A stretch of 64,000 nt of DNA from Rickettsiales bacterium (GTDB taxonomy: Bacteria > Pseudomonadota > Alphaproteobacteria > Rickettsiales > JALZUV01). A model generated the notes under the pieces. The model saw nothing but the letters and a program-made list of their open reading frames with translations, did no database searches and had not been told where the DNA came from. The stretch spans positions 1 through 64,000 of the forward strand of contig JAQXAR010000033.1 in NCBI GenBank assembly GCA_029252805.1, written 5' to 3'. The translations under genes were made by a program, and so were the position numbers. Positions 9,220 to 20,077 of this stretch are shown in pieces (positions within the stretch are counted from its first letter, which is position 1; every line of letters starts with the position of its first letter).

Positions 9220-9738
9220 ATGCGTTCTTTAAAAACAATTTTAGCTGCTGCTGCAGCACTCACTCTACTCGCTGCATGTGAAACAGCACCGACTGAAGGT
9301 GGCGTTACCGACGGCGCTAGCGGTTACGATTCTGGTTCTGGTGAATTCACTATGGGCAACAGTGACGGCTCTATCACCCCAGGCACTCAAGCTGATTTGG
9401 AAGCTAACGTAGGCGATCGCGTTCTATTCGGCACGAACAGCTCTACGGTTGATGGTGAAGCGCAAGCAACGCTCGAACGCCAAGCTTCATGGTTGCGTAA
9501 ATATAGCGACGTCAATGTTATCATCGAAGGTCACGCCGATGAGCGTGGCACCCGTGAGTATAACTTGGCACTCGGCGAGCGTCGTGCAAACTCTGCTAAA
9601 AACTACATTGTTGGCCTCGGTATTTCGCCAACACGTGTTTCAACCATCTCTTACGGTAAAGAACGCCCAAGCGTTCTCGGTCATAGCGGCTCTTCATGGG
9701 CTCAAAACCGTCGCGCTGTAACGGTAGTTGCAAATTAA
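9220..9738 (+). CDS. pal: peptidoglycan-associated lipoprotein Pal
   Basis: Outer-membrane lipoprotein that anchors to peptidoglycan and to TolB. The 172-aa product has a lipoprotein signal with lipobox LLAAC (Cys20), a short Gly/Ser-rich linker, and an OmpA-type peptidoglycan-binding domain: VLFGTNSSTVDGEA, IEGHADERGTREYNLALGERRA with the diaminopimelate-contacting Asp and Arg, then YGKERP. It sits 76 bp after tolB. A strong intrinsic terminator lies between its stop and cpoB, so pal is likely expressed above the genes that follow. Confidence 0.96.
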   Translation: MRSLKTILAAAAALTLLAACETAPTEGGVTDGASGYDSGSGEFTMGNSDGSITPGTQADLEANVGDRVLFGTNSSTVDGEAQATLERQASWLRKYSDVNVIIEGHADERGTREYNLALGERRANSAKNYIVGLGISPTRVSTISYGKERPSVLGHSGSSWAQNRRAVTVVAN

Positions 9739-9764
9739 TCAGTCACTTATTGACTTTAAACACC

Positions 9765-9804
9765 AACCCCGTGTAAGAATTCATCCCTTACACGGGGTTT
9801 TTTT
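9765..9804 (+). terminator. intrinsic terminator between pal and cpoB, abutting the cpoB start
   Basis: CCCCGTGTAAG (9767-9777) pairs with CTTACACGGGG (9787-9797), an 11-bp perfect stem with a 9-nt loop, followed by seven T (9798-9804). The T tract runs straight into the first ATG of cpoB at 9805. The only purine-rich, Shine-Dalgarno-like stretch (CACGGGG) lies inside the 3' arm of the stem, so the hairpin could both stop transcription and hide the cpoB ribosome site. Confidence 0.9.
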
Positions 9805-10689
9805 ATGATGAAAAAAATATTCTTATTCAGCTTCATTGCTCTCTTAAGCCATTCGGCATTTGCGCAGGTTGATTATCAAACGCAAGCCTATGGCAATGCT
9901 AGCCAAATGGGCGCTGAAATTTCGCGCCTAGAAGAACAAATCCGTCAAATTCGCGGTGAGAATGAACGTCTGCGCCATAAAATTGGTAAAATGGAAGCTT
10001 CGCATCAACGCTTTCAAGAGGATGTTGAGTTTCGCTTAAATGGCAATGGCGGCGCAGCGATTCCAAGTGCCATGCCTAATGCAGCACCCCCAGCACCCCC
10101 AGCACTCCCTGCTTACAATCCCAATGATACCACCCCTCCTGCTATGCCGATGGCTGGTGGCCCTCCTCCTGCATTACCAGATGCTGCTTACCCAGCTCCA
10201 AACGCCTCACCTGACATGGGTAGCGTCACGGTACCTGCTGCAGCTGGTATGGGATTTGAAACTTCACCCGACCCACAAACACTTCGCATTCCGGGCGAAG
10301 GCGCCGCCACTCCGCGTGACCTCTATAACGAGGCTTTCCGTATGCTGAACCAAAGCGATTATGTCGGCGCCGAACAAGCATTTGCTCGCTTCACCCATGA
10401 TTATCCGAATGACCCTTTGATCGGCAATGCATGGTACTGGTTAGGTGAAACCTTCTATGTTCGCCGCGAATATACTCAGGCAGCTAACTCTTTCCGTCAA
10501 GGGTTTCAGGCATTAGAAGAGGGACCTAAAGCGGGCGATAATCTACTGAAGCTTGCCATGTCGCTTGCCGCAACACAAAAAGATCAGGAAGCCTGTGTCG
10601 TGCTCAAGCAAGTGGATACCAAATATTCCAGTAATTCCACCGCGCTTAAAGGCAAAGTGACACAGGAAATTAGCCGTCTAGGATGTTAG
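9805..10689 (+). CDS. cpoB: cell division coordinator CpoB (YbgF), TPR protein
   Basis: CpoB couples outer-membrane constriction by Tol-Pal to septal peptidoglycan synthesis in the periplasm. The 294-aa product has a signal peptide (cleavage near SAFAQ), an N-terminal coiled coil (ISRLEEQIRQIRGENERLRHK), a long Pro/Ala-rich linker (about residues 90-155) and a C-terminal tetratricopeptide region starting DLYNEAFRMLNQSDYVGAEQAF. The linker is longer than in E. coli. Two ATGs open the frame (9805 and 9808). It overlaps tilS by 7 bp. Confidence 0.92.
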   Translation: MMKKIFLFSFIALLSHSAFAQVDYQTQAYGNASQMGAEISRLEEQIRQIRGENERLRHKIGKMEASHQRFQEDVEFRLNGNGGAAIPSAMPNAAPPAPPALPAYNPNDTTPPAMPMAGGPPPALPDAAYPAPNASPDMGSVTVPAAAGMGFETSPDPQTLRIPGEGAATPRDLYNEAFRMLNQSDYVGAEQAFARFTHDYPNDPLIGNAWYWLGETFYVRREYTQAANSFRQGFQALEEGPKAGDNLLKLAMSLAATQKDQEACVVLKQVDTKYSSNSTALKGKVTQEISRLGC

Positions 10690-11726
10690 CCGTTCAAACC
10701 GAACGAACATCCAAAAGCGTCGTAACGCGCTTTCAAAAGACCCTAGATTCTCTTAACAGCTCCTCCATTTCCAGCATGGCAGTCGCCCTTTCAGGCGGGT
10801 CAGATAGCCTTGCGCTGTTGCATCTGATGCATCAGCTTTATCCCGATATTGCCATCACGGCGCTCACCGTTGACCATCAACTCCGCGAGGATTCCTCATA
10901 CGAAGCAATGCGTGTCAACGAATGGATGAAAGCCCTCGACATCCCACACCAGATTCTAAAATGGGAACATCACGAGCTTCAAGGAAACTTGCAGTCAAAT
11001 GCCCGCAATGCACGCTATCACTTAATGAGCGAATGGTGCTTGGCGAATAAGACTTCCGTTTTATTGCTCGGCCATACGCAAGATGATCAAGCCGAAACCA
11101 TCGCCTACCAACAGGAGCGCTCAGCAGGCCCGGTTGGATTAGCCGGCATGTCTGGCGCACGGATGGAAAATAACATCCAACTTTTGCGGCCTCTATTAGG
11201 CCATACACGAGCTGAGCTGCAAGATTGGTTAGGGACACAACAATTCCCATGGATCAACGACCCATCCAACCAAAATACAGCTTTCGCGCGTGTCCGCATC
11301 CGCCAGCAACTCACGGAAAATCCAAACGAAAAAGCAGAACTCCTCGCGTTGGGACAAAAAATGGCACTGCAGCGACTGCAAATTGAGCAGGACCATGCAA
11401 AATTCATCGAACAACATATCACCGTAAACGACACTCACCTCATCTGCCCGTTAATTGCATTTTTGAAACTTACAGAGGATCAAGCCGCCTATACATTAGG
11501 CCGCATCCTTTGCCATATAGGCGGTGATGATTACCCACCACGTTATGCTAAACGTTTAAACGCGCTTAATAATATAAAAGTCAATAAAAATCAGCGCTTT
11601 ACGCTTGGACATTGCTTCATCAAAACGCAACAGGAGCAGCTTCATTTTTCTCTCGAACAAAATTCCACTGCAACCAGAGCAAAACCCCTTGTCCCCTCGC
11701 CTTTTGTACCTATATTCAATTCATGA
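10683..11726 (+). CDS. tilS: tRNA(Ile)-lysidine synthase TilS
   Basis: TilS replaces the 2-oxygen of C34 with lysine in the minor tRNA-Ile(CAU), changing its identity to isoleucine; it is usually essential. The 347-aa product has the PP-loop ATP motif [14 protein letters not shown], the TVDHQLR segment, [12 protein letters not shown] and the WINDPSN motif. It lacks an obvious long C-terminal TilS_C domain, as in short forms. It starts inside the end of cpoB and its stop overlaps the ftsH start (ATGA). The tilS-ftsH pairing is widely conserved. Confidence 0.94.
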   Translation: MLAVQTERTSKSVVTRFQKTLDSLNSSSISSMAVALSGGSDSLALLHLMHQLYPDIAITALTVDHQLREDSSYEAMRVNEWMKALDIPHQILKWEHHELQGNLQSNARNARYHLMSEWCLANKTSVLLLGHTQDDQAETIAYQQERSAGPVGLAGMSGARMENNIQLLRPLLGHTRAELQDWLGTQQFPWINDPSNQNTAFARVRIRQQLTENPNEKAELLALGQKMALQRLQIEQDHAKFIEQHITVNDTHLICPLIAFLKLTEDQAAYTLGRILCHIGGDDYPPRYAKRLNALNNIKVNKNQRFTLGHCFIKTQQEQLHFSLEQNSTATRAKPLVPSPFVPIFNS

Positions 11727-13693
11727 ATAATAACTTCACAAAAAATCTGACCCTATGGCTTATCATTGGTGTCGTCGTCATGATTCTGGTCAACCTGTTT
11801 CAAGGCGGAATGGAAAATGCAAATGTTCAAAAAACAGCCTTTTCTGATTTCTTAAATCAAGTCGATGCGGGCCAAGTGGGCGAAGTCGCCATCAAAGAAT
11901 CCCCCGAAACCGGCACAACCATTACGGGACGCTACGGCGATGGCAGCGAGTTCATCGTTCAAGCGCCGACTTATCCGGCTCTCATCACGCAATTACGCGA
12001 TAAAGGCGTCAAAATAGACGCTCTACCCGCCTCTAGCGGTATGGATAATGTGTGGGGCGTTCTGCTTTCATGGTTCCCAATTTTACTGCTTATTGCCGTT
12101 TATATTTTCGTCATGCGCCAAATGCAGGGCGGCGGCGGCAAGGGCGGAGCCATGGGCTTCGGTAAATCACGTGCACGCTTGCTAACCGAAGATAATAACA
12201 AAGTCACCTTTGACGATGTTGCCGGTATTGATGAAGCCAAAGAAGAACTCGAAGAGATTGTCGATTTCCTTAAAGATCCTGGAAAATTCCAACGTCTCGG
12301 CGGCAAAATCCCCAAAGGGTGCTTACTCGTCGGCCCTCCAGGAACCGGTAAAACTCTCCTCGCCAAAGCCATTGCCGGTGAAGCAGGAGTTCCCTTCTTC
12401 ACCATTTCTGGTTCTGATTTTGTGGAAATGTTTGTCGGTGTCGGTGCCAGCCGTGTGCGCGACATGTTCGAACAAGGCAAGAAAAGCTCGCCATGCATCA
12501 TCTTTATTGATGAGATCGACGCAGTTGGCCGCCATCGTGGCGCGGGCATGGGCGGTGGTAATGACGAACGTGAGCAAACACTCAACCAACTCCTCGTAGA
12601 GATGGATGGGTTTGAGGCGAATGAAGGCGTGATCCTCATCGCTGCCACCAACCGTCCTGACGTGCTCGATCCTGCTCTGCTACGTCCCGGTCGTTTTGAT
12701 CGCCAAGTGGTGGTGCCAAACCCTGATATTGCCGGTCGTACGAAAATTCTCGAAGTGCATTTGAAAAAAGTACCCGCCGCTCCCGATGTCGATGCACGAG
12801 TCATCGCACGTGGAACACCTGGTTTCTCCGGTGCTGATCTGGCTAATCTCGTCAATGAATCTGCCTTGCTCGCCGCTCGCCGTGGCAAGCGCGTCGTTAC
12901 AATGCAGGAGATGGAAGCCGCCAAAGATAAAGTCATGATGGGTGCAGAACGCAAAAGCATGGTCATGTCGGATGATGAGAAAAAACTCACGGCATTCCAT
13001 GAAGCTGGCCACGCTATTATTGGTGTCAAAATGGCCGCCTCCGACCCGATCCACAAAGCCACCATCATCCCGCGCGGACGTGCTCTGGGCATGGTGATGC
13101 GCTTACCAGAAGCAGATACACTCTCTGTTACTCGCGAGAAAATGCATGCCGACCTCGCCGTGGCGATGGGTGGTCGCGTGGCGGAGGAATTAATCTTCGG
13201 TTATGACCAAGTCACTTCCGGCGCCTCTTCGGATATCCAGCAAGCCACACGCATGGCCAAAGCAATGGTCACACAATGGGGTATGTCCGATAAGCTAGGG
13301 CCGATGGATTACAGCGCCGGCGAAGGCGGAGAGCCCTTCCTTGGTGCCACTTATGGCCAAAGCAAAGGCAACTCAGAAGAGACCGCTGCCCTGATTGACT
13401 CAGAGGTTCGTCGCATTCTGGACGAAGCTTATTCTCTCGCCACAAAAATGCTTACAAAACACCGCAAGCAACTGGATTTACTTGCAAATGCTCTACTCGA
13501 GTACGAAACCCTGACAGGTGATGAAATTGATGAATTGCTCGAAAATGGTAAAATCGTACGTTCTGTCAATGAATCGGCAAAAGTGACCGTTGCGACCTCT
13601 GCTCTGCCTTCCCGTCGTAAAAAGAAGGATATGAAGGCAAATAAGAAAGACCCAAAAGATAAAAAAGATAAGGATAAAGGAACCGACGCATGA
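11723..13693 (+). CDS. ftsH: ATP-dependent zinc metalloprotease FtsH
   Basis: Membrane-anchored AAA+ protease that degrades misfolded membrane proteins and short-lived regulators. From the ATG at 11723 the 656-aa product has two membrane segments around a periplasmic loop, Walker A GPPGTGKT, Walker [12 protein letters not shown], the second region of homology ([18 protein letters not shown]), the zinc site HEAGH and a third ligand region further on. A Lys-rich tail ends the protein ([20 protein letters not shown]), an unusually basic end. The start is chosen because the first TM follows it directly and it overlaps the tilS stop. It overlaps glmM by 4 bp. Confidence 0.97.
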   Translation: MNNNFTKNLTLWLIIGVVVMILVNLFQGGMENANVQKTAFSDFLNQVDAGQVGEVAIKESPETGTTITGRYGDGSEFIVQAPTYPALITQLRDKGVKIDALPASSGMDNVWGVLLSWFPILLLIAVYIFVMRQMQGGGGKGGAMGFGKSRARLLTEDNNKVTFDDVAGIDEAKEELEEIVDFLKDPGKFQRLGGKIPKGCLLVGPPGTGKTLLAKAIAGEAGVPFFTISGSDFVEMFVGVGASRVRDMFEQGKKSSPCIIFIDEIDAVGRHRGAGMGGGNDEREQTLNQLLVEMDGFEANEGVILIAATNRPDVLDPALLRPGRFDRQVVVPNPDIAGRTKILEVHLKKVPAAPDVDARVIARGTPGFSGADLANLVNESALLAARRGKRVVTMQEMEAAKDKVMMGAERKSMVMSDDEKKLTAFHEAGHAIIGVKMAASDPIHKATIIPRGRALGMVMRLPEADTLSVTREKMHADLAVAMGGRVAEELIFGYDQVTSGASSDIQQATRMAKAMVTQWGMSDKLGPMDYSAGEGGEPFLGATYGQSKGNSEETAALIDSEVRRILDEAYSLATKMLTKHRKQLDLLANALLEYETLTGDEIDELLENGKIVRSVNESAKVTVATSALPSRRKKKDMKANKKDPKDKKDKDKGTDA

Positions 13694-15051
13694 GTGAGCG
13701 TAAATTCTTTGGTACTGATGGTATTCGCGGCACCGCCAATAAATATCCGATGAAGGCCAGCATTGCCTTGCGACTCGGCAAAGCGGCAGGGCATTATTTC
13801 ACACGTGGTAATCACCGCCATCGCGTGGTAATTGCCAAAGATACGCGCCTTTCAGGCTATATGATTGAAAACGCGCTGACGGCAGGTTTTCTTGCGGCAG
13901 GAATGGATGTAATCCTTGTCGGCCCGATGCCAACCCCTGCTGTCGCGATGCTCACTAAATCCATGCGCGCGGACTTAGGAGTGATGATTTCCGCATCACA
14001 CAACCCGTATCACGATAACGGCCTTAAGCTCTTCGGCCCCGATGGTTTCAAACTTTCTGACAAAGCTGAAATTGCGATTGAAGAATTGATGCAAACCGAT
14101 GATGTCGAAAACCAATTGGCCGATCCAAGCCAACTTGGTCGTGCAAAACGCATTGAGGATGCCCCCGGGCGTTACATTGAGTTTGCAAAAGCAACTTTCC
14201 CAACCAATCTTGATTTGAGCGGTCTGCGCATAGTCATCGATTGCGCCAATGGTGCTGCCTATAAGGTTGCCCCTACGGTGTTACAAGAATTGGGTGCAGA
14301 GATTGTGCCAATCGGCATCGCGCCTGACGGCTTTAATGTGAATAAAGATTGCGGCTCTACACATCCAGAAGCCATGCAAAAAATGATCCGCGAAAGCCGC
14401 GCAGACATTGGCATTGCACTCGATGGCGATGCAGATCGCTTGATCATTTGCGATGAAAAAAGCAACGTGATCGATGGCGATCAAATCATCGCTATGATTG
14501 CCACTGAATGGCAAAGAATGGGCATTCTAAAACATGATGCTGTTGTCACAACACAAATGTCTAACCTCGGCTTGGAACAGTATTTCAAGAAAAAAAACAT
14601 CACGTTATTCCGCACAAATGTGGGAGATCGCTACGTCGTTCAGAAAATGCGTGAAGGCGAGTTCAACCTTGGCGGCGAGCAATCTGGCCATATCGTGATG
14701 AGCGACTATGCGACCACAGGAGACGGACTCATTGGCGCCCTGCAGGTACTTGCCGTACTACAACGTCAGCAGAAATCAGCGAGTGAAGCATTAAATCTTT
14801 TCACTCCATTGCCGCAAATTTTACGCAATGTTCGTTACTCCGGCGCAGATCCGTTAGAAAAGAAACCTGTCATCGATGCCATTGTAAAAGCTGAAAAAGC
14901 CTTATCTAAGAATGGGAGATTATTCATTCGGAAATCAGGTACGGAGCCTTTAATTCGAATTATGGCAGAAGGTGATGATCAAGGTCAAATTGATACTCTA
15001 ACGGCTGAATTAGCCGAAATTATCGAAAATAATATTTCAAACGCCGCATGA
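13690..15051 (+). CDS. glmM: phosphoglucosamine mutase GlmM
   Basis: GlmM interconverts glucosamine-6-phosphate and glucosamine-1-phosphate for UDP-GlcNAc, feeding peptidoglycan and lipid A. The 453-aa product begins FFGTDGIRG, has the phospho-serine loop ISASHNP (Ser103), the metal loop DGDADR and the phosphate-binding [12 protein letters not shown]. The length is typical. It overlaps ftsH (ATGA) and thiD (ATGA), so all three are likely translated from one message. ftsH-glmM is a conserved pair. Confidence 0.97.
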   Translation: MSERKFFGTDGIRGTANKYPMKASIALRLGKAAGHYFTRGNHRHRVVIAKDTRLSGYMIENALTAGFLAAGMDVILVGPMPTPAVAMLTKSMRADLGVMISASHNPYHDNGLKLFGPDGFKLSDKAEIAIEELMQTDDVENQLADPSQLGRAKRIEDAPGRYIEFAKATFPTNLDLSGLRIVIDCANGAAYKVAPTVLQELGAEIVPIGIAPDGFNVNKDCGSTHPEAMQKMIRESRADIGIALDGDADRLIICDEKSNVIDGDQIIAMIATEWQRMGILKHDAVVTTQMSNLGLEQYFKKKNITLFRTNVGDRYVVQKMREGEFNLGGEQSGHIVMSDYATTGDGLIGALQVLAVLQRQQKSASEALNLFTPLPQILRNVRYSGADPLEKKPVIDAIVKAEKALSKNGRLFIRKSGTEPLIRIMAEGDDQGQIDTLTAELAEIIENNISNAA

Positions 15052-15854
15052 GCTCAAAATCCGGAAGAGTTTTAACCATTGCCGGCAGCGATAGCAGCGG
15101 TGGAGCGGGCATTCAGGCTGATATCAAAACGATTACCGCACTTGGTGGTTATGCTGCTTCGGCCCTTACCGCGCTGACCGCACAAAACACGCAAGGTGTC
15201 GATTCTGTTGAATTCGTCAAACCTGAATTCATGCTCGCACAAGCTGAATCAGTCCTCTCAGATATCGGTGCTGATTGTATCAAAACGGGCATGCTTGCTA
15301 ATTCTGAAATGATCGAGTCTCTTGTCACACTCATCAAAAAATATAAGACAATCCCTATCATTGTAGACCCTGTGATGGTTTCGACTAGCGGCGATCTATT
15401 ACTCGAAAAAGCCTCACTATCGCTACTCACAGAACAGCTTTTTCCTCTAGCGATGCTCGTCACACCTAACATTCCAGAAGCAGAGTTGCTCGCCCATATC
15501 CTCATTTCGAGCGACGAAGGTATGATTAGGGCTGGAAAGAAAATTATAGAAAAATCTGGCTGCAAAGCAGTTTTAGTCAAAGGCGGACACCTAAAAGGCG
15601 ACACCATCATCGATATTTTAGTGACAAAACAGGGGGACGTCGAACGCTTCACCTCTCCACGTATTGACAGTAAAAACACGCATGGCACAGGCTGCACGCT
15701 AGCCTCTGCCATCGCCACCCGCATCGCTTTAGGTGAAACCCTAACCGATGCCATTAAAATTGGCCGCGATTATGTTAAACAAGCCATCCACCATGCTCCT
15801 GGACTTGGCAAAGGCCATGGCCCCTTAGGGCATGGCTGGACATTGCAAAATTAA
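15048..15854 (+). CDS. thiD: hydroxymethylpyrimidine/phosphomethylpyrimidine kinase ThiD
   Basis: ThiD phosphorylates HMP and HMP-phosphate for thiamine synthesis. The 268-aa ribokinase-fold product starts [21 protein letters not shown], has [21 protein letters not shown], the VLVKGGH segment and the C-terminal anion-hole motif [14 protein letters not shown]. It is the last tightly linked gene of the ftsH-glmM-thiD run. No TPP riboswitch-like leader is visible before it, as expected given the 4-bp overlap with glmM. thiG at 21595 is the only other thiamine gene seen. Confidence 0.95.
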   Translation: MSSKSGRVLTIAGSDSSGGAGIQADIKTITALGGYAASALTALTAQNTQGVDSVEFVKPEFMLAQAESVLSDIGADCIKTGMLANSEMIESLVTLIKKYKTIPIIVDPVMVSTSGDLLLEKASLSLLTEQLFPLAMLVTPNIPEAELLAHILISSDEGMIRAGKKIIEKSGCKAVLVKGGHLKGDTIIDILVTKQGDVERFTSPRIDSKNTHGTGCTLASAIATRIALGETLTDAIKIGRDYVKQAIHHAPGLGKGHGPLGHGWTLQN

Positions 15855-15871
15855 AATACTACAATAGACCT

Positions 15872-16573
15872 ATGAAACAAGGATTTACTCTTCTTGAACT
15901 CTCCATCGTCCTTGTCATCATTGGAGGAATTACCGTTGGTCAAGAGATGATTCGTGCATCAGAGCTAAACTCGGTAATATCCGATGTGAATAAATATAAA
16001 CTCGCAGTGAATACGTTCAAACTCAAATATAACGCCCTCCCAGGTGATATGGACAACGCGCATGACTACTGGGATAACGGTGCCGATGGAATATGCGGAA
16101 CAGCAGGCGAATGTAATGGCGACGGTGACGGTTTAATTGAAAATGCTGGCGGGCTAACTTCCAACGAAGTCGGGCGTGTTTGGCAACACCTTAGTCTATC
16201 AGAAATTATTGCAGGTAGTTATACCGGCGTCATAACCTTTCCTCCTGTATTAGATGTATCTCACCCCAAATCCTCAATTATTGGCGCAGGATACTCGCTT
16301 GAGGCACAAAATAATAAAAACACTCTTTTCTTTGCGGCTCCTGTAAGTTCACAAGGTAGACCACGAGCAGGAGCATTGGCCGCTCTTGCAGCCGAAATTA
16401 TTGACCGAAAAACAGATGATGGCATTCCCCATCAAGGAAAAACTACCACTACAGACGAAGTTCACTTGATTGGTGGGGGAGCTGGAAATAATTGCCTTAT
16501 TTCTAGCGATACGGTCTATAATTCAACCAACTCCGATATCGACTGCGTCATGATGTTTGAAATAGGCCTCTAA
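15872..16573 (+). CDS. type IV pilin-like pseudopilin, paralog 2
   Basis: The 233-residue product has the prepilin signal [19 protein letters not shown] and the same blocks as the gene at 3302: [47 protein letters not shown]. Its hydrophobic helix is shorter by about five residues. After ~120 residues the two proteins diverge, consistent with a conserved fibre-forming N terminus and a variable exposed head. It follows thiD by 17 bp and converges on uvrB, overlapping its stop by 4 bp. No assembly genes are nearby. Confidence 0.8.
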   Translation: MKQGFTLLELSIVLVIIGGITVGQEMIRASELNSVISDVNKYKLAVNTFKLKYNALPGDMDNAHDYWDNGADGICGTAGECNGDGDGLIENAGGLTSNEVGRVWQHLSLSEIIAGSYTGVITFPPVLDVSHPKSSIIGAGYSLEAQNNKNTLFFAAPVSSQGRPRAGALAALAAEIIDRKTDDGIPHQGKTTTTDEVHLIGGGAGNNCLISSDTVYNSTNSDIDCVMMFEIGL

Positions 16574-18561
16574 GCCGCTTTTTCCAACTTTTCAAGTTCA
16601 TCGCGGATGCGCGCCGCTTCTTCGAATTCTAAATTACTGGCCGCTTCGAGCATTCTATCACGTAGATGCTTGAGATATTCCTGACTATCCCCGCTAGAAG
16701 GTTCGGCGGGCGACCCATCTGCATTTTTGGGACGTTTCCAACTTGTATTGGCTTTCACATCATCGCTCATCGAACCTGAAATACGGCTCACAACGGTGGT
16801 AGGTATAATACCATGCTTCTCATTATGGGCCATTTGCTTAGCACGACGACGGTCTGTTTCATCCATCGCAATTTGCATAGAGTTGGTAATCTTATCCGCA
16901 TAAAGAATCACCCGTGCTTCGGAATTACGCGCAGCACGACCAATGGTTTGAATGAGCGAAGTGGCCGAACGTAAGAACCCTTCTTTATCCGCATCCAGAA
17001 TCGCCATAAGGCCACATTCCGGGATATCTAACCCCTCACGCAGGAGGTTCACGCCGACAAGAATATCAAATTCGCCTAATCGCAATTGACGGATAATCTC
17101 AATACGATCAAGCGTATCCACATCAGAATGCAAATAAGCGACCTTATTACCCGCTTCGGTGAGATACTCCGTCAGTTCCTCCGCCATGCGTTTGGTGAGT
17201 GTCGTCACCATCACACGGAAGCCTTTAGCAATCGTCAGTTTAGCCTCGGCCATAAGATCATCCACCTGTACAGCAACAGGCTTAATTTCGTAAGGCGGAT
17301 CAAGCAAGCCGGTTGGACGAATCACTTGTTCGACAAACTCGCCACCCGTTTGTTCAAGCTCCCATTTCGCCGGAGTGGCCGATACAAATACCGTTTGCGG
17401 ACGGGTCGTTTCCCATTCTTCAAACTTTAAGGGGCGGTTATCCATACAAGATGGCAGACGGAATCCATGCTCCGAAAGCGTCGTTTTGCGCGACCTATCC
17501 CCTTTATACATGCCGCCAATTTGCGACACTGACACATGACTTTCATCCATAAATAGAAGCGCATCATCCGGCAGATAGGAAAATAAAGTCGGCGGAGGCG
17601 CACCCGGTAATTGCCCAGACAGGTGGCGTGAATAATTCTCAATTCCACGGCAAGCGCCCGTTTCTTGAATCATCTCTAAATCAAATTGCGTGCGTTGACC
17701 GAGGCGTTGCGCTTCCACCAACTTACCCATCGACTCAAATTGTGGGAGGCGCTCTTTTAACTCTGCTTTAATCGTACCAATCGCACGCTCAATCGTCGGG
17801 CGCGGGATAACATAATGCGAATTCGGGTAAATCGCCACTTGGTCTAACTTGCCGTGAATCTCGCCCGTAAGCGGATCAAACGCTTGAATCTCCTCCAGCT
17901 CATCGCCGAAGAAACTTAGGCGCCACGCCTGATCTGCCATATGCGCGGGGAAAATATCCAGCACATCACCACGCACGCGGAACGTGCCACGATGGAAGTC
18001 TAAATCATGACGCTCATATTGCAATTCAGTCAGTGATTTCATCAACTTACGCTGATCATACTCCATACCTGCTTTGATATGTTTCACCATCAAACTATAG
18101 CTCTCAGCCGAACCGATACCGTAAATACACGAAACCGAAGCAATCACGATTACATCACGACGCTCCAATAGCGAACGCGTGGCCGAGTGCCGCAGACGAT
18201 CAATCTGTTCGTTAATGCTGGAATCTTTTTCGATAAAAGTATCGGTGCGCGCAACATAAGCTTCGGGCTGGTAATAATCGTAATACGAAACAAAATATTC
18301 GACCGCATTATGCGGGTAGAAATGCTTCATCTCCTGATAAAGCTGCGCCGCGAGTGTTTTATTATGCGCCATAATCATGGCCGGACGCTGTAGGTTGTTA
18401 ATCACCTGCGCCATCGTGTAAGTCTTACCGGAACCGGTCACCCCAAGCAGCACCTGATTGCGCTTTCCGTCAAGCAAACCTTGGGTCAACGCAGGAATCG
18501 CCGTCAGCTGGTCACCCGCCGGTTCATAGTCAGATTCTAATTGGAAAAGCTTCTTACTCAC
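16570..18561 (-). CDS. uvrB: excinuclease ABC subunit B (UvrB)
   Basis: UvrB verifies damage handed over by UvrA and positions UvrC for incision. The 663-aa product has the helicase Walker A GVTGSGKT near residue 40, the beta-hairpin region [15 protein letters not shown], the DEAD-like DESHVS motif, helicase motif VI (QTIGRAARN) and a C-terminal UVR domain ([16 protein letters not shown]) that contacts UvrC. The length is normal. It is monocistronic on the minus strand. Confidence 0.97.
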   Translation of the reverse strand: MSKKLFQLESDYEPAGDQLTAIPALTQGLLDGKRNQVLLGVTGSGKTYTMAQVINNLQRPAMIMAHNKTLAAQLYQEMKHFYPHNAVEYFVSYYDYYQPEAYVARTDTFIEKDSSINEQIDRLRHSATRSLLERRDVIVIASVSCIYGIGSAESYSLMVKHIKAGMEYDQRKLMKSLTELQYERHDLDFHRGTFRVRGDVLDIFPAHMADQAWRLSFFGDELEEIQAFDPLTGEIHGKLDQVAIYPNSHYVIPRPTIERAIGTIKAELKERLPQFESMGKLVEAQRLGQRTQFDLEMIQETGACRGIENYSRHLSGQLPGAPPPTLFSYLPDDALLFMDESHVSVSQIGGMYKGDRSRKTTLSEHGFRLPSCMDNRPLKFEEWETTRPQTVFVSATPAKWELEQTGGEFVEQVIRPTGLLDPPYEIKPVAVQVDDLMAEAKLTIAKGFRVMVTTLTKRMAEELTEYLTEAGNKVAYLHSDVDTLDRIEIIRQLRLGEFDILVGVNLLREGLDIPECGLMAILDADKEGFLRSATSLIQTIGRAARNSEARVILYADKITNSMQIAMDETDRRRAKQMAHNEKHGIIPTTVVSRISGSMSDDVKANTSWKRPKNADGSPAEPSSGDSQEYLKHLRDRMLEAASNLEFEEAARIRDELEKLEKAA

Positions 18562-18593
18562 GAAAAGACTATAGAGAAAATAATGCCTATATT

Positions 18594-19397
18594 CTAGCCA
18601 ACAAATGCGCGTTCGATAACGAAATCTGCGGGAGCGTTATTGGCGCCTTCGACAAATCCGCGCGCTTCACAGATGGTTTTGGTATCTTCAAGCATCGCGG
18701 TAGAGCCGCAGATCATTACGCGATCGGTTTCGGGATTTAGGCTTTCAAAACCGAAATGTTTGCTCACCGTATCATCTTCTAGCAGCGTCGTGATGCGGCC
18801 TTGGCGCGGATAATTCTCACGCGTGACACTATCGAAATATTTGAGTTTCGGTTGCGCTAGCTCACCAAGAAATTCGTGGTTAAGCGTCTCTTCGACCGTC
18901 TTTTTACTATAGGCGAGCTCTGCCACCGTGCGGCAGGTATGCGTCACGATCACTTCATCGAACTTCTCATAGGTTTCAGGGTCGCGAATCAGGCTAGCGA
19001 AGGGCGCAAAGCCGGTTCCGGTAGAAATCATATAGAGGCGTTTCGCCGGCGTCAGTGCATCTAGCACCAGAGTTCCAACCGGCTTACGGCCTAGCAACAC
19101 CGTATCGCCTTTTTCAATTTTCTGCAGATGCTGTGTCAGGGGGCCTTCTTGTACTTTGATGGAGAAAAACTCCAACTCCTCATCCCAAGAAGGAGAGGCA
19201 ATGGAATAAGCGCGCAATAACGGCTTATCATTTACTCGCAAGCCCAGCATAATGAACTCACCAGAACGAAAGCGGAAGCTCTCCGGGCGGGTTAGGCGGA
19301 ACGAGAAAAGTTCATCCGTATAATGCTCCACGGAAAGAACGGTTTCTTCAGTTGGGCCACTGGCTTTTACGGGTTTTTTTACTGCTGCATCTATCAT
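18594..19397 (-). CDS. fpr: ferredoxin--NADP(+) reductase (Fpr type)
   Basis: FAD enzyme that moves electrons between NADPH and ferredoxin or flavodoxin. The ATG at 19397 gives 267 residues with the FAD motif [20 protein letters not shown], the NADPH-binding [13 protein letters not shown] and the CGSTAML segment; the C terminus ERAFVG is typical of bacterial Fpr. A GTG-initiated extension of 16 residues is possible (19445). Upstream on the same strand is a small DUF gene with its own terminator, so fpr is probably transcribed alone. Confidence 0.9.
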   Translation of the reverse strand: MIDAAVKKPVKASGPTEETVLSVEHYTDELFSFRLTRPESFRFRSGEFIMLGLRVNDKPLLRAYSIASPSWDEELEFFSIKVQEGPLTQHLQKIEKGDTVLLGRKPVGTLVLDALTPAKRLYMISTGTGFAPFASLIRDPETYEKFDEVIVTHTCRTVAELAYSKKTVEETLNHEFLGELAQPKLKYFDSVTRENYPRQGRITTLLEDDTVSKHFGFESLNPETDRVMICGSTAMLEDTKTICEARGFVEGANNAPADFVIERAFVG

Positions 19398-19505
19398 AAC
19401 GCCGCTTATATCGCGCGCGCGGAGCAAAGTCAAAAGCTTTAACACATAAATAAATGGGGAATTAATGTATTATACATTTATTAGATGTTGTTACACCCTG
19501 CACAC

Positions 19506-19538
19506 ACAAAAAACCCCACCTTCTCAGGCAGGGTTTTT
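19506..19538 (-). terminator. intrinsic terminator after the 19560 gene
   Basis: Read on the minus strand, AAAAACCCTGCCTGAGAAGG leads into GTGGGG and then a run of six T. The stem pairs CCC/GGG and CCT/AGG (with a CA/CA internal loop) around TCTC, and the A- and T-rich flanks can extend it. It ends the transcript of the gene at 19560-19997 and separates it from fpr. Confidence 0.7.
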
Positions 19539-19559
19539 ATAATCAGTATCAATCGTAAA

Positions 19560-19997
19560 TTACGCTGCTTTATCCGATAGGAAGTCACCAAGACCACCCA
19601 TTAGGCTTTGCGCAAGACTGTCACCTGCATTGCCTTTGATGAAATCAAAGAACAAGCTTGCGAGTGAGCCAAGTTGGCCTGAATCTAGATTCAACTGGCT
19701 TAGTAAGCCTGCCATACCGACCAAGCTGCTTGCCGTAGAACCGCCACCTAGCATGCCACCAACAGCACCCATAAGGTTACCCATCAGGCCACCAGCATCG
19801 CCGCCGCCGAGGTTTGTGCCTGTTTCAAATTTATTCATCAACTGCTCTGCGCCGCCAATTTGTGATAATAGCGATGAAAAATCAACTTCACCCGCTTGTC
19901 CCTGTAATACAGAGAGTAAGCCACTCGTTGCTTGTTCCGCATCATCTTGTGAAATGCCTAGCTGTTGCGTCGCTAGTCCAATAAACTGTTCAATCAT
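19560..19997 (-). CDS. small Gly/Ser/Leu-rich protein, DUF2780-like
   Basis: The product has 145 residues, mostly Gly, Ser, Leu and Ala, with no Cys. It begins IEQFIGLATQQLGISQDDAEQATSGLLSVL and continues with a block (FSSLLSQIGGAEQLMNKF) that resembles the DUF2780/VcgC pattern of a helical N terminus followed by Gly-rich repeats (LMGNLMGAVGGMLGGG). There is no signal peptide and no enzymatic motif. A good ribosome site (GGAGG) lies 8 nt upstream. Function unknown; the family call is by appearance only. Confidence 0.55.
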   Translation of the reverse strand: MIEQFIGLATQQLGISQDDAEQATSGLLSVLQGQAGEVDFSSLLSQIGGAEQLMNKFETGTNLGGGDAGGLMGNLMGAVGGMLGGGSTASSLVGMAGLLSQLNLDSGQLGSLASLFFDFIKGNAGDSLAQSLMGGLGDFLSDKAA

Positions 19998-20077
19998 AAA
20001 AAGCCTCCATTGTTATTCTGCAAGTAATTTGCTAAAAGAACGTAGCCAAAATACCACGAAAAGCAAGGACTACCCTC

